From positions 130,887 through 194,886 of the forward strand of contig CALGUK010000033.1 of assembly GCA_937920235.1 (NCBI GenBank): 64,000 nucleotides of DNA, given 5' to 3'. This document shows, piece after piece, positions 17,106 to 26,371 of the stretch. The DNA comes from an uncultured Clostridia bacterium (GTDB lineage: Bacteria; Bacillota; Clostridia; Oscillospirales; Acutalibacteraceae). Position 1 is the stretch's first letter; each line of letters begins with the position of its first letter. Under the pieces are notes generated by a model, which did no database searches, was not told the DNA's origin, and worked only from the letters and a program-made list of their open reading frames with translations. A program made the position numbers and the translations under genes.

Positions 17106-18500
17106 ATGGGACTTATTAAAGCAGGCGTAGGAGCACTCGGCGGTGTTCTTGCTGACCAATGGAAAGAGTTTTTCTATTGTGATTCAATAGACAAGGATGT
17201 AATGGTGGTAAAAGGAACAAAGCGTGTAGGCGGACGTTCCTCAAACACAAAAGGAAGCGACAATATCATTTCAAACGGTTCAGGCATCGCAGTTGCTGAC
17301 GGACAATGTATGATTATTGTTGAACAGGGCAAGATTGTTGAAATCTGTGCTGAACCCGGTGAGTTCACTTATGATACATCAACAGAGCCAAGTATTTTCT
17401 CAGGCAAACTCGGTGACAGCATAAAAGAATCATTTAGAACAATCGGTAAACGATTTTCTTATGGTGGCGATACCGGAAAGGACCAGAGAGTTTATTATTT
17501 CAATACAAAAGAGCTTGTGGGCAATATGTTTGGCACACCAAATCCCGTTCCGTTCAGAGTTGTTGACAGAAATATCGGATTGGACATTGATATTTCTGTT
17601 CGTTGTAACGGTACATATTCATATAAAATCAGTAATCCGATTTTGTTCTACACAAATGTATGCGGTAATGTTGAAAGGGAATACACAAGAGAAGAAATTG
17701 ATGCTCAATTAAAGTCAGAGTTTTTAAGTGCTTTACAACCTGCATTTGCAAAAATTTCTGATATGGGAATTCGATACAGTGCATTACCCGGTCACACAAT
17801 GGAACTGTCCGATGCAATGAACGATGTCCTTACTGAAAAATGGGTGAATCTTCGCGGACTTTCAGTAGTGTCTGTTGCAATCAATTCAATTACAGCACCA
17901 AAAGAAGACGAAGATATGATTAAACAGCTTCAAAGAAATGCTGTTATGCGTGATCCGACAATGGCTGCTGCAACACTCGTCGGTGCCCAGGCTCAGGCTA
18001 TGCAGGATGCTGCAAAGAATGAAGCAGGCGCTATGACAGGCTTTATGGGTATGGGTATGGCAATGAATGCAGGTGGCGGCATGAATACACAGAACCTTTT
18101 CGCTATGGGTCAGCAACAAGCCGTACAGCAAGCACCTGTACAGAATGGATGGAGTTGTTCTTGTGGTAATACTGTTTCAGGAAACTTCTGTCCTAACTGT
18201 GGTGCCAAAAAACCTGAGCCCAAACCTGCAGGAGATAGCTGGAAATGCTCTTGCGGTGCAACAGCAACCGGAAAATTCTGTCCTGAATGTGGTTCACCAA
18301 AGCCTGCTGATGAAGGTTGGACCTGTTCCTGCGGTGCAGTAAATAAAGGCAAATTCTGTCAGAATTGCGGAAGTCAGAAGCCTGCAGGTGTACCTCTTTA
18401 CCAATGTGATAAATGTGGTTGGAAACCTGATGACCCACACAATCCGCCAAAATTCTGCCCTGAATGCGGCGACATTTTTGATGTAAACGATGCTAAATAA
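17106..18500 (+). CDS. SPFH-domain protein with four C-terminal zinc ribbons (YdjI-like)
   Basis: A 464-residue protein. Residues 1-300 match the SPFH/virion-core-protein-like family to which Bacillus subtilis YdjI belongs: start MGLIKAGVGALGGVLADQWK, then ADGQCMIIVEQGKIVE, then DISVRCNGTYSYKI. A Met/Gly-rich stretch follows. Four Cys4 modules then lie in a row: three short CSCG...C(P/Q)xCG ribbons and a last rubredoxin-like one, CDKCGW...CPECGD. SPFH proteins assemble at membranes; in B. subtilis YdjI is coded with YdjG, YdjH and the PspA paralogue YdjF. No PspA gene is present here. Role in membrane stress is inferred from that family. Confidence 0.83.
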   Translation: MGLIKAGVGALGGVLADQWKEFFYCDSIDKDVMVVKGTKRVGGRSSNTKGSDNIISNGSGIAVADGQCMIIVEQGKIVEICAEPGEFTYDTSTEPSIFSGKLGDSIKESFRTIGKRFSYGGDTGKDQRVYYFNTKELVGNMFGTPNPVPFRVVDRNIGLDIDISVRCNGTYSYKISNPILFYTNVCGNVEREYTREEIDAQLKSEFLSALQPAFAKISDMGIRYSALPGHTMELSDAMNDVLTEKWVNLRGLSVVSVAINSITAPKEDEDMIKQLQRNAVMRDPTMAAATLVGAQAQAMQDAAKNEAGAMTGFMGMGMAMNAGGGMNTQNLFAMGQQQAVQQAPVQNGWSCSCGNTVSGNFCPNCGAKKPEPKPAGDSWKCSCGATATGKFCPECGSPKPADEGWTCSCGAVNKGKFCQNCGSQKPAGVPLYQCDKCGWKPDDPHNPPKFCPECGDIFDVNDAK

Positions 18501-18519
18501 TTATTAGGGGGAAAATATA

Positions 18520-19464
18520 ATGGGACTTTTCGATAAAAAATATTGTGATATCTGTGGTGAAAAAATCGGTCTTTTAGGTAACAGAAAGCTTGAAGACGGA
18601 AATATGTGTAAGGATTGTGCAAAAAAACTTTCACCCTTCTTCAGCGAAAGAAGAAGCTCAACTGTTGCAGAAATTAAAAATCAACTTGAATACAGAGAAC
18701 AGAATAAGCAGAATCTTGCCGGCTTTTCACCGATGTTCACCTTTGGTGAAGACGATAAAATCTATATTGACCCGATGAAGCAGAGCTTTGTTGTTTCGCG
18801 TCGTAATCCCGGAAGCTGGAGTGATGAAAATCCTGATGTTATTCCGCTTTCAAGTGTTACGGGCTGTAATCTCAGGGTTGATGAAGACCGCGAAGAAATT
18901 TACACACAAGGCAAAGACGGAGAAAGAGTAAGCTACAATCCGCCGAGATACAAATTTACTTATGATTTCTACATTGATATCAATGTAAACAATCCTTATT
19001 TTGACGAAATTACCGCAAGACTTAATGACAGCGATGTTGAGGGTATGGGCACAATGGAATATAACCGCTATCAGAAGACTGCACAGCAGGTTATAAACAA
19101 CCTTACGCAAAACGGTAATGCCGGAATAAATAATAACTTTAATCAACCAATGAATAACGGTTACAATCAGGCTATGAATAACGGTATGCCTATGAATCAG
19201 GGCTATGCTCCTGCAGGTGCTTATGGTCAGCCCAATCCCTATGCTCAACAGAACGCATATAATCAACCAATGAACAACGGTTACAACCAGCCTATGAACA
19301 ATGGTTATAATCAGCCAATGACCAACGGTTATAATCAGCAACCTGCTTATGGTCAGCCTGTTCAGCCGCAAGCACCTGTATCTCAGGCTTGGGTTTGTCC
19401 GGCTTGTAACGCTACAAATGAGGGTGGCAGATTCTGTATGGCTTGTGGTACACCACGAGGATAA
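18520..19464 (+). CDS. DUF4428-like zinc-ribbon protein with Asn/Gln/Met repeats
   Basis: A 314-residue protein. The N-terminus is a treble-clef-like Cys4 unit (CDICGEKIG...MCKDCAKK) followed by KLSPFFSERRSSTVAEIKNQ, as in DUF4428 proteins. A central domain has strand pattern IYIDPMKQSFVVSR. Then comes a low-complexity tract with repeated NQPMNNGY units (residues about 205-285), ending in a double-Cys ribbon (WVCPACNATNEGGRFCMACG). Such N/Q/M-rich linkers are flexible and may promote assembly. It lies 19 bp after the SPFH gene with GGGGG as ribosome site. Confidence 0.75.
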   Translation: MGLFDKKYCDICGEKIGLLGNRKLEDGNMCKDCAKKLSPFFSERRSSTVAEIKNQLEYREQNKQNLAGFSPMFTFGEDDKIYIDPMKQSFVVSRRNPGSWSDENPDVIPLSSVTGCNLRVDEDREEIYTQGKDGERVSYNPPRYKFTYDFYIDINVNNPYFDEITARLNDSDVEGMGTMEYNRYQKTAQQVINNLTQNGNAGINNNFNQPMNNGYNQAMNNGMPMNQGYAPAGAYGQPNPYAQQNAYNQPMNNGYNQPMNNGYNQPMTNGYNQQPAYGQPVQPQAPVSQAWVCPACNATNEGGRFCMACGTPRG

Positions 19465-19467
19465 ATA

Positions 19468-19638
19468 ATGAAAAATAAAATTATACTCGCAATAATTATT
19501 ATTCTTGTAATCATTTTAATCGGAGTAATATATTACGTGAAAAATTTAATGATTGTTCGTGATAAGGATGGAATGGTCTATAAATCCCAAAATCATATTA
19601 CTCTGAATGACGAAAATTTTGGAAGAGGAGATGATTGA
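19468..19638 (+). CDS. Small single-pass membrane protein
   Basis: 56 residues starting MKNKIILAIIIILVIILIG, one membrane helix then a polar tail (VRDKDGMVYKSQNHITLNDE). It starts 3 bp after the DUF4428-like stop, and its stop overlaps the region of the next start. Tight packing supports a real gene; function unknown. Confidence 0.65.
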   Translation: MKNKIILAIIIILVIILIGVIYYVKNLMIVRDKDGMVYKSQNHITLNDENFGRGDD

Positions 19639-20711
19639 CAGTGCCGACAATTGCTGAACAAAAATGTCCTTGTTGTGGCGGTGGAGTACAGTTTGACGCA
19701 GGTGTACAAAAACTAAAATGTCCCTATTGTGAAACTGAGTTTGAAATCAATCAGTTAAATCAAGAAACTGCTGACAATGTTGATTCAATAAACTGGTCTG
19801 CACAGGATAATCAATGGTCATCAGGTGAAACTGACGGAATGAATGTTTATTCTTGTCAGTCATGTGGTGGCGAAATAATTGCCGACAGTACAACAGGTGC
19901 TTCAAAATGTCCGTATTGTGACAATCCTGTTGTAATGAAAGGTCAGTTTTCAGGTGCTTTGCGTCCCGATTTGGTTATTCCTTTCAAGCTTGACAAAAAA
20001 GCCGCCAAGGAAGCATTGAAAAAGCATCTTGCTGACAAGAAGTTTGTTCCAAAAGCATTTCTTGATGACAACAGAATAGAAGAAATCAAAGGTGTTTATG
20101 TTCCTCATTGGCTTTTCACCTGTGATGCAATCGGAAATGCTAATTTCAAAGCGACACAGGTAAAAACCTGGTCGGACAACAATTACAATTACAAGGAAAC
20201 ATCATATTTCGATGTTTACAGAAGCGGAAATATAAGCTTTGACAATGTTCCCGTTGACGGTTCAACAAAAATGGCAGATGACCTTATGGAATCCGTAGAA
20301 CCATTCGATTTGTCACAGGCAGTTGATTTCAACACAGCATATCTGGCAGGTTATCTTGCAGATAAATATGATGTTACAGCAGAAGAAAGCATGAACAGAG
20401 CAAACGAGAGAATTCGTACAAGTGTAGGAGATGCATTAGAGGAAACTGTTAAAGGCTACAACTCAATCGATTCACGCGTTGTGAATATGAATATTGCAAA
20501 CGGATTTTATAAGTATGCTCTGTATCCGGTATGGATTCTCAATACATCGTGGAAGGGTGAAAAATTTACTTTTGCTATGAACGGACAAACAGGTAAGTTT
20601 GTTGGTAATCTTCCGACTGATAAAAAAGCGGTTGTAAAAGCATCGTTGTTGCTTGGTGCAGGAATAAGTGCAGTTCTATGTGGCTTGTCCTTCCTGCTTG
20701 GATGGCTTTAA
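19635..20711 (+). CDS. TFIIB-type zinc-ribbon membrane protein (YdjG-like)
   Basis: About 358 residues. Two N-terminal Cys4 ribbons (QKCPCCGGGVQFD...CPYCETEF and YSCQSCGGEIIAD...CPYCDNPV) are followed by a large domain with PFKLDKKAAKEALKKHLADK and YVPHWLFTCDAIGNANF, as in B. subtilis YdjG. It ends in a C-terminal membrane helix (LLLGAGISAVLCGLSFLLGW). The start is uncertain: TTG 19635 (AGGAG 4 bp away) or GTG 19641 (10 bp away); only six bases differ. The product probably forms a membrane complex with the SPFH and TPM-domain proteins, by analogy with YdjGHI. Confidence 0.8.
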   Translation: MTVPTIAEQKCPCCGGGVQFDAGVQKLKCPYCETEFEINQLNQETADNVDSINWSAQDNQWSSGETDGMNVYSCQSCGGEIIADSTTGASKCPYCDNPVVMKGQFSGALRPDLVIPFKLDKKAAKEALKKHLADKKFVPKAFLDDNRIEEIKGVYVPHWLFTCDAIGNANFKATQVKTWSDNNYNYKETSYFDVYRSGNISFDNVPVDGSTKMADDLMESVEPFDLSQAVDFNTAYLAGYLADKYDVTAEESMNRANERIRTSVGDALEETVKGYNSIDSRVVNMNIANGFYKYALYPVWILNTSWKGEKFTFAMNGQTGKFVGNLPTDKKAVVKASLLLGAGISAVLCGLSFLLGWL

Positions 20712-20724
20712 GGAGGTGCTGAAA

Positions 20725-21441
20725 ATGATTAAAAGATTACTAACGATTTTTCTCGTTGTTACAATCTGTATTTTTACATCAATATCTGTTTCAGCATACA
20801 CCGACCAATATATTTTTGATTATGAAAATGCACTTTCCTATGAGGAACTTCAAGAGTTGGAAACCACAGCCGAGCAGATTGAAAATGAATACGGTTACTG
20901 TGTAATGTTCTGTATCACAGACGAAGAAACAGAAAGTAACTATGCACAGAATATTTATGATACATACACTGACAATGAAAAGGGTATCATTTTCGTTCAT
21001 AATATAGAAAGCGAAAGATACAATTTCTATGTAACTGAATCTGCAGGATCAACATTTGATTTTATGGTAATGCGGGATGCGTATGATTCAAACGACAGTT
21101 ATTTCGGTGGAATACAGGATTATTACAAAGTTACTGAAAATGTGCTTGAGGATACCGTACTTGTTGATGCGGACAGGAATACAGATGCAGAGACAACTGG
21201 TTCTTCAAATATCAGTGCAAAAAGTCCTGTAAAAACAATCATTCTCTGTATTGTAGTGGGTATGGCTATGGGCTTTATTATCATTCTTGCCATAGCATCA
21301 AAAAACAAGTCTGTGAGAATGCAAACAAACGCGACGGTTTATACAAGACCCGGTAGCTTTGTTGTAACAGGCAGTTATGACAATTTCCTATATAAAAATC
21401 TTGATAGAATACCAAAACCAAAACAGGAAAACAAAAAATAA
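20725..21441 (+). CDS. TPM-domain membrane protein (YdjH-like)
   Basis: 239 residues: signal peptide (LLTIFLVVTICIFTSISVSA), then a TPM fold outside the membrane (QYIFDYENALSYEELQELE, EQIENEYGYCVMFCITDE, NEKGIIFVHNIES), a membrane helix near residue 180 and a basic tail. TPM domains occur in YgcG/Psb32-type proteins and in YdjH next to YdjG and YdjI. ATG 20725 has AAGGAGGTG 5 bp upstream and is 13 bp after the YdjG-like stop. Enzyme activity is not implied by the fold. Confidence 0.8.
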   Translation: MIKRLLTIFLVVTICIFTSISVSAYTDQYIFDYENALSYEELQELETTAEQIENEYGYCVMFCITDEETESNYAQNIYDTYTDNEKGIIFVHNIESERYNFYVTESAGSTFDFMVMRDAYDSNDSYFGGIQDYYKVTENVLEDTVLVDADRNTDAETTGSSNISAKSPVKTIILCIVVGMAMGFIIILAIASKNKSVRMQTNATVYTRPGSFVVTGSYDNFLYKNLDRIPKPKQENKK

Positions 21442-21467
21442 AATTTAATCTTTAAGGAGGGATACCA

Positions 21468-22079
21468 ATGGGACTTTTTGATTCACTTAAAAGACATGCA
21501 GAAACTACGATTAAAAGAGAGGTTTCGCAAGGGATAAACAAAGCAGTGAATAATGCTGCTCAATCTGTTGCAAAAGGAAGAAATCATACTGAAACTTTCA
21601 CCTTTGCATCACTTCCAACAAATGTTGCTGAACTTCAAGTTCTTCCCGAATCAAGTCTTGATTCTGCTTTTAAAACAACAGCACTTACGCTTGTGGTTTT
21701 GTGCAATTACGAGCACAATCCTGATGCAACAATAGAAATGCTCAATTTCCTTAAAGGTCCCGGTGAAATCAGTGGATTTGAAAAGCAGTTTATCAAAGAG
21801 CATCTTGATTCTGAGGGATATAAAGCGCGTTCATTTTTTGAGGGTGCAACTCCACAGAATAGTTACAAACCAAATGTTCCTTACAAAATAACAGTTATTG
21901 AAAATCCGTATTCTTTTGATAATGAAAACTGGGCAACACTCTATGTTCAGAGTGGTGGTGCGGATAATCCAAGACCGATGAAGCTTCGCAAGAAGCCTTC
22001 AACAGGACAATGGTTCCTTGTTGAAATTCAATGTCTTGCAGATATTCGTGTTCCGATAGAAGAAGACCCTTGGGCATAA
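21468..22079 (+). CDS. Conserved cytoplasmic protein of the SPFH cluster (DUF6935-like)
   Basis: 203 residues. It starts MGLFDSLKRHAETTIKREVS, an amphipathic helix, then a compact domain (FTFASLPTNVAELQVLPESS, LVVLCNYEHNPDATIEMLNF) ending near FLVEIQCLADIRVPIEEDPW. I recall this as a Firmicutes family labelled DUF6935; the label is unverified. AAGGAGG precedes the ATG. Function unknown; position suggests a role in the same envelope module. Confidence 0.65.
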   Translation: MGLFDSLKRHAETTIKREVSQGINKAVNNAAQSVAKGRNHTETFTFASLPTNVAELQVLPESSLDSAFKTTALTLVVLCNYEHNPDATIEMLNFLKGPGEISGFEKQFIKEHLDSEGYKARSFFEGATPQNSYKPNVPYKITVIENPYSFDNENWATLYVQSGGADNPRPMKLRKKPSTGQWFLVEIQCLADIRVPIEEDPWA

Positions 22080-22101
22080 AAAGAAAAAAGGAGAAACCAT
22101 T

Positions 22102-23526
22102 ATGAAAAAAATATTTGCAATTATTCTTGCATTCTTAATGTTATTTTCACTTGCAGCTTGCGGTGATAAAAATCCTGAAAAACCAAACGAAACAAAACAG
22201 CCTTCAGGCAATGCAGACATCACAACCTCATTCTTTGAAATTACACTCAGTGACGATTGGAAAAATATCGAAGAAGACTTAAAGAATGAAGAGGAATATT
22301 CTAAAGCGGTTCTTCAGGTGCTTGACCCCGAAGATGAAGAGTATTATTTAATCGAGGCAACAATCAGCGTTGAAATCGACGAACCTTACGATTTCCGCGA
22401 AGACCTTGTTTATTACGGCTTCAACCAATACGAATATGAAGTGAATAAAGCTTATGAAACTGTTAAAATCGGCGGTGTTGACCTTCTTAAATATGACGAC
22501 GGCGAAGAAACTCTCGTTTATTTTAACCGTATTGAAGGTGCAAACGCAACGGTTTATGTCAAGTTTGACGCAACCGATATCAAGGATGCTCATATTCAGG
22601 CACTTCTTGACGGCATAACATTTAAACTTAAGGATATAGGTAACGAAGATGGTCCTTGGGAATGGGAAGGAACACCTTTCTCTGCAACAGATAAGAGTGT
22701 AACAGCAGGTTCGTTAAATATACAATCAAAATGGATAACACTTGATGAATATATTTCAACTTTTGAAACATTTGACCATTCAGTTGCAGCAGTTGGCAAC
22801 AACATTTACCTTCTTGTTGACGGTGAATTGAGAAAATGTGCATTGGTAGACGGAACATTAGCATTTGTTGAAAAAATAGAACTTCCTGAAGATGATTATG
22901 AAAGTGTTGAAGCAACAAGCGACGGCACACTCTGGCTCAGCGGTTCAATGAATGACATTATCTGCATTAAAAATGACAAAATTACAACAACTTATGAGGA
23001 TATTGACAATCTTGCAATGCATCCGTCAGGAACTTGGGGTATTAACTACTTTACGTCAAATGAATGTAGTAAAGTAACATTCAATGGTGATACATACACT
23101 TCTGTTCCAATGAATTTCAAAGAAGTTGAAACAATTATGCATCTAAATGTTGACGAAAATAACATTTATGTATGTGGCAGTGCAGCAGATGACAGCGGAC
23201 ATAAGGTTTTTGTTTATAATGCAGACGGCAAATTACAGAAAACATTGTGTGACGCTGAAGGCGAAGGTCTTGGCAGTATCACATTTATGGCAAAGAGTGC
23301 AAACGGATATATCGGATTTGACGGCAATATGAGAGATGTTCTTATTTGGGACAACGATGGCAAGTTTGTTGCTGAAGTTTCTGGTGAAGATTTGTTCAGC
23401 ACAAATTATCCATGGTTCTGCAATTCAGCATTACTCTCTGATGGTAGTATCATTACAATTATGACAGAAGAACGTGAAGATAAATCAGCAACAGAGCTTG
23501 TTGTATTCACAGTTAAAGGATTTTAA
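22102..23526 (+). CDS. Lipoprotein of unknown function with propeller-like C-terminal half
   Basis: 474 residues with lipobox SLAACGD after a short signal. The first 180 residues form a mixed domain (FFEITLSDDWKNIEEDLKNE...). The rest shows repeated short strands with Gly/Asp turns (ATSDGTLWLSGSMND, HPSGTWGINYF, NADGKLQKTLCDAEG), as in six- or seven-bladed sensor propellers. No family assigned. It is 22 bp after the preceding gene, with AAAAAGGAGAAA as ribosome site. Confidence 0.6.
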   Translation: MKKIFAIILAFLMLFSLAACGDKNPEKPNETKQPSGNADITTSFFEITLSDDWKNIEEDLKNEEEYSKAVLQVLDPEDEEYYLIEATISVEIDEPYDFREDLVYYGFNQYEYEVNKAYETVKIGGVDLLKYDDGEETLVYFNRIEGANATVYVKFDATDIKDAHIQALLDGITFKLKDIGNEDGPWEWEGTPFSATDKSVTAGSLNIQSKWITLDEYISTFETFDHSVAAVGNNIYLLVDGELRKCALVDGTLAFVEKIELPEDDYESVEATSDGTLWLSGSMNDIICIKNDKITTTYEDIDNLAMHPSGTWGINYFTSNECSKVTFNGDTYTSVPMNFKEVETIMHLNVDENNIYVCGSAADDSGHKVFVYNADGKLQKTLCDAEGEGLGSITFMAKSANGYIGFDGNMRDVLIWDNDGKFVAEVSGEDLFSTNYPWFCNSALLSDGSIITIMTEEREDKSATELVVFTVKGF

Positions 23527-23531
23527 TTAAT

Positions 23532-24737
23532 ATGTGTAAGTTAAAAAGAATCTTTTGTATTCTGCTTTCATTATGCATTGTAATCGGCTTTACTTCTTGT
23601 AAAAAAGACAATCCAGAAGAAAATGTAACGGATACTCCTTCAACAATGCAGACTTCCAATGAAAACACAAAGGATGAAATAAAAATTCTCTCTCTTAATA
23701 AGGAATACATTTCTCATTATGAGTGGTATGAAGATACTTCCACAATGCTCGTAAGAAGTGAGTATTCGGATGTTACCCTTGATGAATCTATGGAGAAACA
23801 ATATCCGCTTCTTGCAAAAACTCTTTCGGAAACCTCTGCTATTAGAAAACGAACAATGGAAGATGAAAAGGATAATTATATCGCTTTTGCAACGGAAGAA
23901 TTTGAAAATGATAGTAAGTCATTCTCGACCTATTTTTCAACTCTTGACGTTCAGGTAAGACGTGCCGACGGTATTGCAGTAAGCATCCTTGAAGATTACA
24001 GCACAAAAGACTCACGCTCCTTCAACGGAATCAGTTACGATACTGAAAGCGGCAAAGAGCTTGCCCTTGCAGATGTATTTATTGACACTTCAAAAATTTC
24101 CGCAACAGTTGAGAAGGAGATTATGAGCCGTATAGGTGAAGATGAGTCTTTTGGTGATACTGCTGTGATTGAATATTTTAAAAATACTCCTGAGGACAGT
24201 ATCACATGGACTCTTGATTACAACGGTGTAACCTTCTATTTCAATGCGGGTGACATTGCTCCAACCAATTTTGGTGTTCAGGCCGTAACTGTAACCCTTG
24301 CAGAATATCCCGATTTGTTCAATGAAAAATATACTCTTGTACCCGATGAGTATATTGTAAGTCTGCCTGTATCAGCACCATTTTACACTGATGCTGTGGG
24401 CGACAATGAAACAGATGAGATTGTCGTTTCAAGTGATTTTGATGAGGAAACTAAGTTTTACCATGCTGTCAGTATAAATGCTGAAACCTCAGAATATGAA
24501 ACAGAATGGTTTTCATATATTGAACCGTATTATGTCAAAACAGCAGACGGAAAAAGCTATGTTTGTATTTTCAGCGTAAATAATGAAGAAGAGGGTAAAG
24601 ACTTTATACTGAATGTTTATGAACTCCAAACCGGTAGAATTAAACTCCTCAGCGTATCAAACACTGAAATGGAATGTAAAAGTGAAAATGTATTTGCCTT
24701 GCCAACTAACCCGTCAGAGCTTGTATCTGTCGTATGA
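23532..24737 (+). CDS. Lipoprotein with DUF3298/RsiV-like C-terminal domain
   Basis: 401 residues, signal with lipobox GFTSCKK, then an N-terminal DUF4163-like part (YDTESGKELALADVFID) and a DUF3298-type segment (WTLDYNGVTFYFNAGDIAPT then FGVQAVTVTLAEYPDL). A further ~110 residues follow. RsiV-family domains in anti-sigma factors bind lysozyme, but there is no sigma-binding part here. The gene follows the previous lipoprotein by 5 bp and is the last in the cluster, before the terminator at 24870. Confidence 0.65.
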   Translation: MCKLKRIFCILLSLCIVIGFTSCKKDNPEENVTDTPSTMQTSNENTKDEIKILSLNKEYISHYEWYEDTSTMLVRSEYSDVTLDESMEKQYPLLAKTLSETSAIRKRTMEDEKDNYIAFATEEFENDSKSFSTYFSTLDVQVRRADGIAVSILEDYSTKDSRSFNGISYDTESGKELALADVFIDTSKISATVEKEIMSRIGEDESFGDTAVIEYFKNTPEDSITWTLDYNGVTFYFNAGDIAPTNFGVQAVTVTLAEYPDLFNEKYTLVPDEYIVSLPVSAPFYTDAVGDNETDEIVVSSDFDEETKFYHAVSINAETSEYETEWFSYIEPYYVKTADGKSYVCIFSVNNEEEGKDFILNVYELQTGRIKLLSVSNTEMECKSENVFALPTNPSELVSVV

Positions 24738-25096
24738 TGAAAACAATCGTCAGGGATGTTAATTCGGTAGTTGAAAACGGTTTGTCATAGATTGTAGAGT
24801 AATTGAATATATCGTATAAAAATGATATAAGCAAATTTTAAAAACGTAATTCTTGTTAAAAATGCTTGTGGTGTCAGTGTAAACTGACACCGCTTTTTCT
24901 TTTTAGGGAAAGTTGTTTACAACTGAATGATCGTCCGATTGTGCGGCGACTTTGCGAAAATACGAGCAAGACATCGCTGTAGTTAGATTCAGGGAAGGAA
25001 TTATTTTCGGATGAAACGGCAAAAAGAGATTTTTGTGGAACAATTTAACAGTGCTTAATTCCTTTACTTTAAGGAGTGGTTTTGATATATAAAAAC
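24738..25096. other. Intergenic region, no credible gene
   Basis: Contains the terminator at 24870-24898. The stretch 24920-25060 has short protein-like frames (for example CAATLRKYEQDIAVVRFREG) broken by stops and without ribosome sites, perhaps decayed coding DNA. Nothing else is recognised. Confidence 0.4.
24870..24898 (+). terminator. Intrinsic terminator of the SPFH/zinc-ribbon cluster
   Basis: Perfect 9-bp arms (24870-24878, 24883-24891) with a GTAA loop, then GCTTTTTC. Confidence 0.85.
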
Positions 25097-25118
25097 TACC
25101 CCCACAAATGTGGGGGTA
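25097..25118. terminator. Intrinsic terminator after the XRE-membrane gene
   Basis: Perfect 10-bp palindromic arms TACCCCCACA and TGTGGGGGTA around AA; the minus strand continues into GTTTTTATATA. Confidence 0.8.
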
Positions 25119-25159
25119 AGGAAAAATTTAACATAAAAAAACGAAAGTTGTTTCAACTC

Positions 25160-26143
25160 TTATTTTTTCTTATCAGCAAGAAGATTACAAATACACATTA
25201 CAACCGGAAAAAGAACTCCACCAACGGCAAATATGACCCATGAGAGATGCCATTGGTTATTAAGGAAACTTATCGCAAGATAGATTGCAGTCAAAACACC
25301 CCAATAGCAGAATCCAACTGTTTCTTTTACACTCGTTCTGTTTTTTCCTTTCTCTGTGAATTCTCCTTCCCTCAAGAGCTTCTGCATACTTGCATTTTGC
25401 GTCCCAACCACAATAAACATTCCCACGCTTATACCTACAATAACGATAAGTAAAGCTATAGCTGCTGTGACAAGCACTTCGTTTTCTGTAAAAGATAATG
25501 TAACCAAAGGAACAGCAGAGAAAATGCACATGCAGGTTGCAATAATATTATATGCAATATACATTGGTCTGAAAGCTTTTTTCTTTTCTGTTACAAACCC
25601 TTTGACTCCGTATTCAAGTTCAAAAGGAATATTTTTATCGAGGAACTTATAGGGTTGATTTTTGAAACCGCAATATATGTAAAGCGGAACGGCACACAGA
25701 ACAAAAGCAAACAGAATGGTTAATCCGACTGCACCTGCTGTCGCTTCTGTAACGATTGGATTCGGTAATTCCGATAACATACTCAGCACAATGAGAGTAA
25801 TGGGAGAAAGGATGCACAGGAACGTAGCAAGAGCAATATTCCAAGCAGCTTTCTTCCTTAGCGCGATATATTCGTTTGCTTCTTCTATTGAGATCCTTTT
25901 TACTGTTATATCGGAAGAAGCTTCGCCGGTCAATTCTTCATTCTCAATCTCATCCTTCAAAAGATAATCGGTAGTAACTCCGAACAACGCAGAAAGTTGT
26001 AATATTTTTTCCAAATCAGGAATAGTTTGTGCGCTTTCCCACTTTGAAACTGCTTGACGGGAGACATTCATCTTGTTTGCAAGCTCCTCCTGCGACCAAG
26101 CATTCTTTTTACGTAATCTGATAATCTTGTCAGCTAGAATCAT
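25160..26143 (-). CDS. XRE-family regulator with C-terminal membrane domain
   Basis: 327 residues. An N-terminal HTH (LRKKNAWSQEELANKMNVSR then QAVSKWESAQTIPDLEKIL) is followed by a linker and about six membrane helices. Such HTH-membrane proteins are common in clostridia, and what they sense is unknown. GAGGTG lies just before the ATG. It is the last gene inside the repeat-bounded segment on the tRNA side. The 26144-26370 stretch upstream holds a possible GCAACC/GGTTGC hairpin (26220-26260) with a downstream T-run, and nothing else I can assign. Confidence 0.83.
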   Translation of the reverse strand: MILADKIIRLRKKNAWSQEELANKMNVSRQAVSKWESAQTIPDLEKILQLSALFGVTTDYLLKDEIENEELTGEASSDITVKRISIEEANEYIALRKKAAWNIALATFLCILSPITLIVLSMLSELPNPIVTEATAGAVGLTILFAFVLCAVPLYIYCGFKNQPYKFLDKNIPFELEYGVKGFVTEKKKAFRPMYIAYNIIATCMCIFSAVPLVTLSFTENEVLVTAAIALLIVIVGISVGMFIVVGTQNASMQKLLREGEFTEKGKNRTSVKETVGFCYWGVLTAIYLAISFLNNQWHLSWVIFAVGGVLFPVVMCICNLLADKKK

Positions 26144-26371
26144 AAAAACACCTCTTTCGATAACTTATACACCCGTAGTTCTTATTTCATCTATAGCATA
26201 CTTCAAATCACGTTTACACGCAACCAACTGAGAGCTTTCAATTTGTCAACTGACGGTTGCTTTTTATCATATAATTACTTTAGCTGTTCTTCTGTGTCGA
26301 AATAATTGTATCACACACCCACCAAACAAATCAACCTGAATATATATACTAGTACTTTAAGTTCAAGTGTA

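Noticed and set aside
19140..19340. Short direct DNA repeats that look array-like
   Set aside because: They are in-frame NQPMNNGY codon repeats inside a good coding sequence, with no spacers of even length, so not CRISPR.
24920..25060. Decayed coding frames after the last lipoprotein gene
   Set aside because: Protein-like in places, but broken in every frame and with no family I recognise, so not called a pseudogene.
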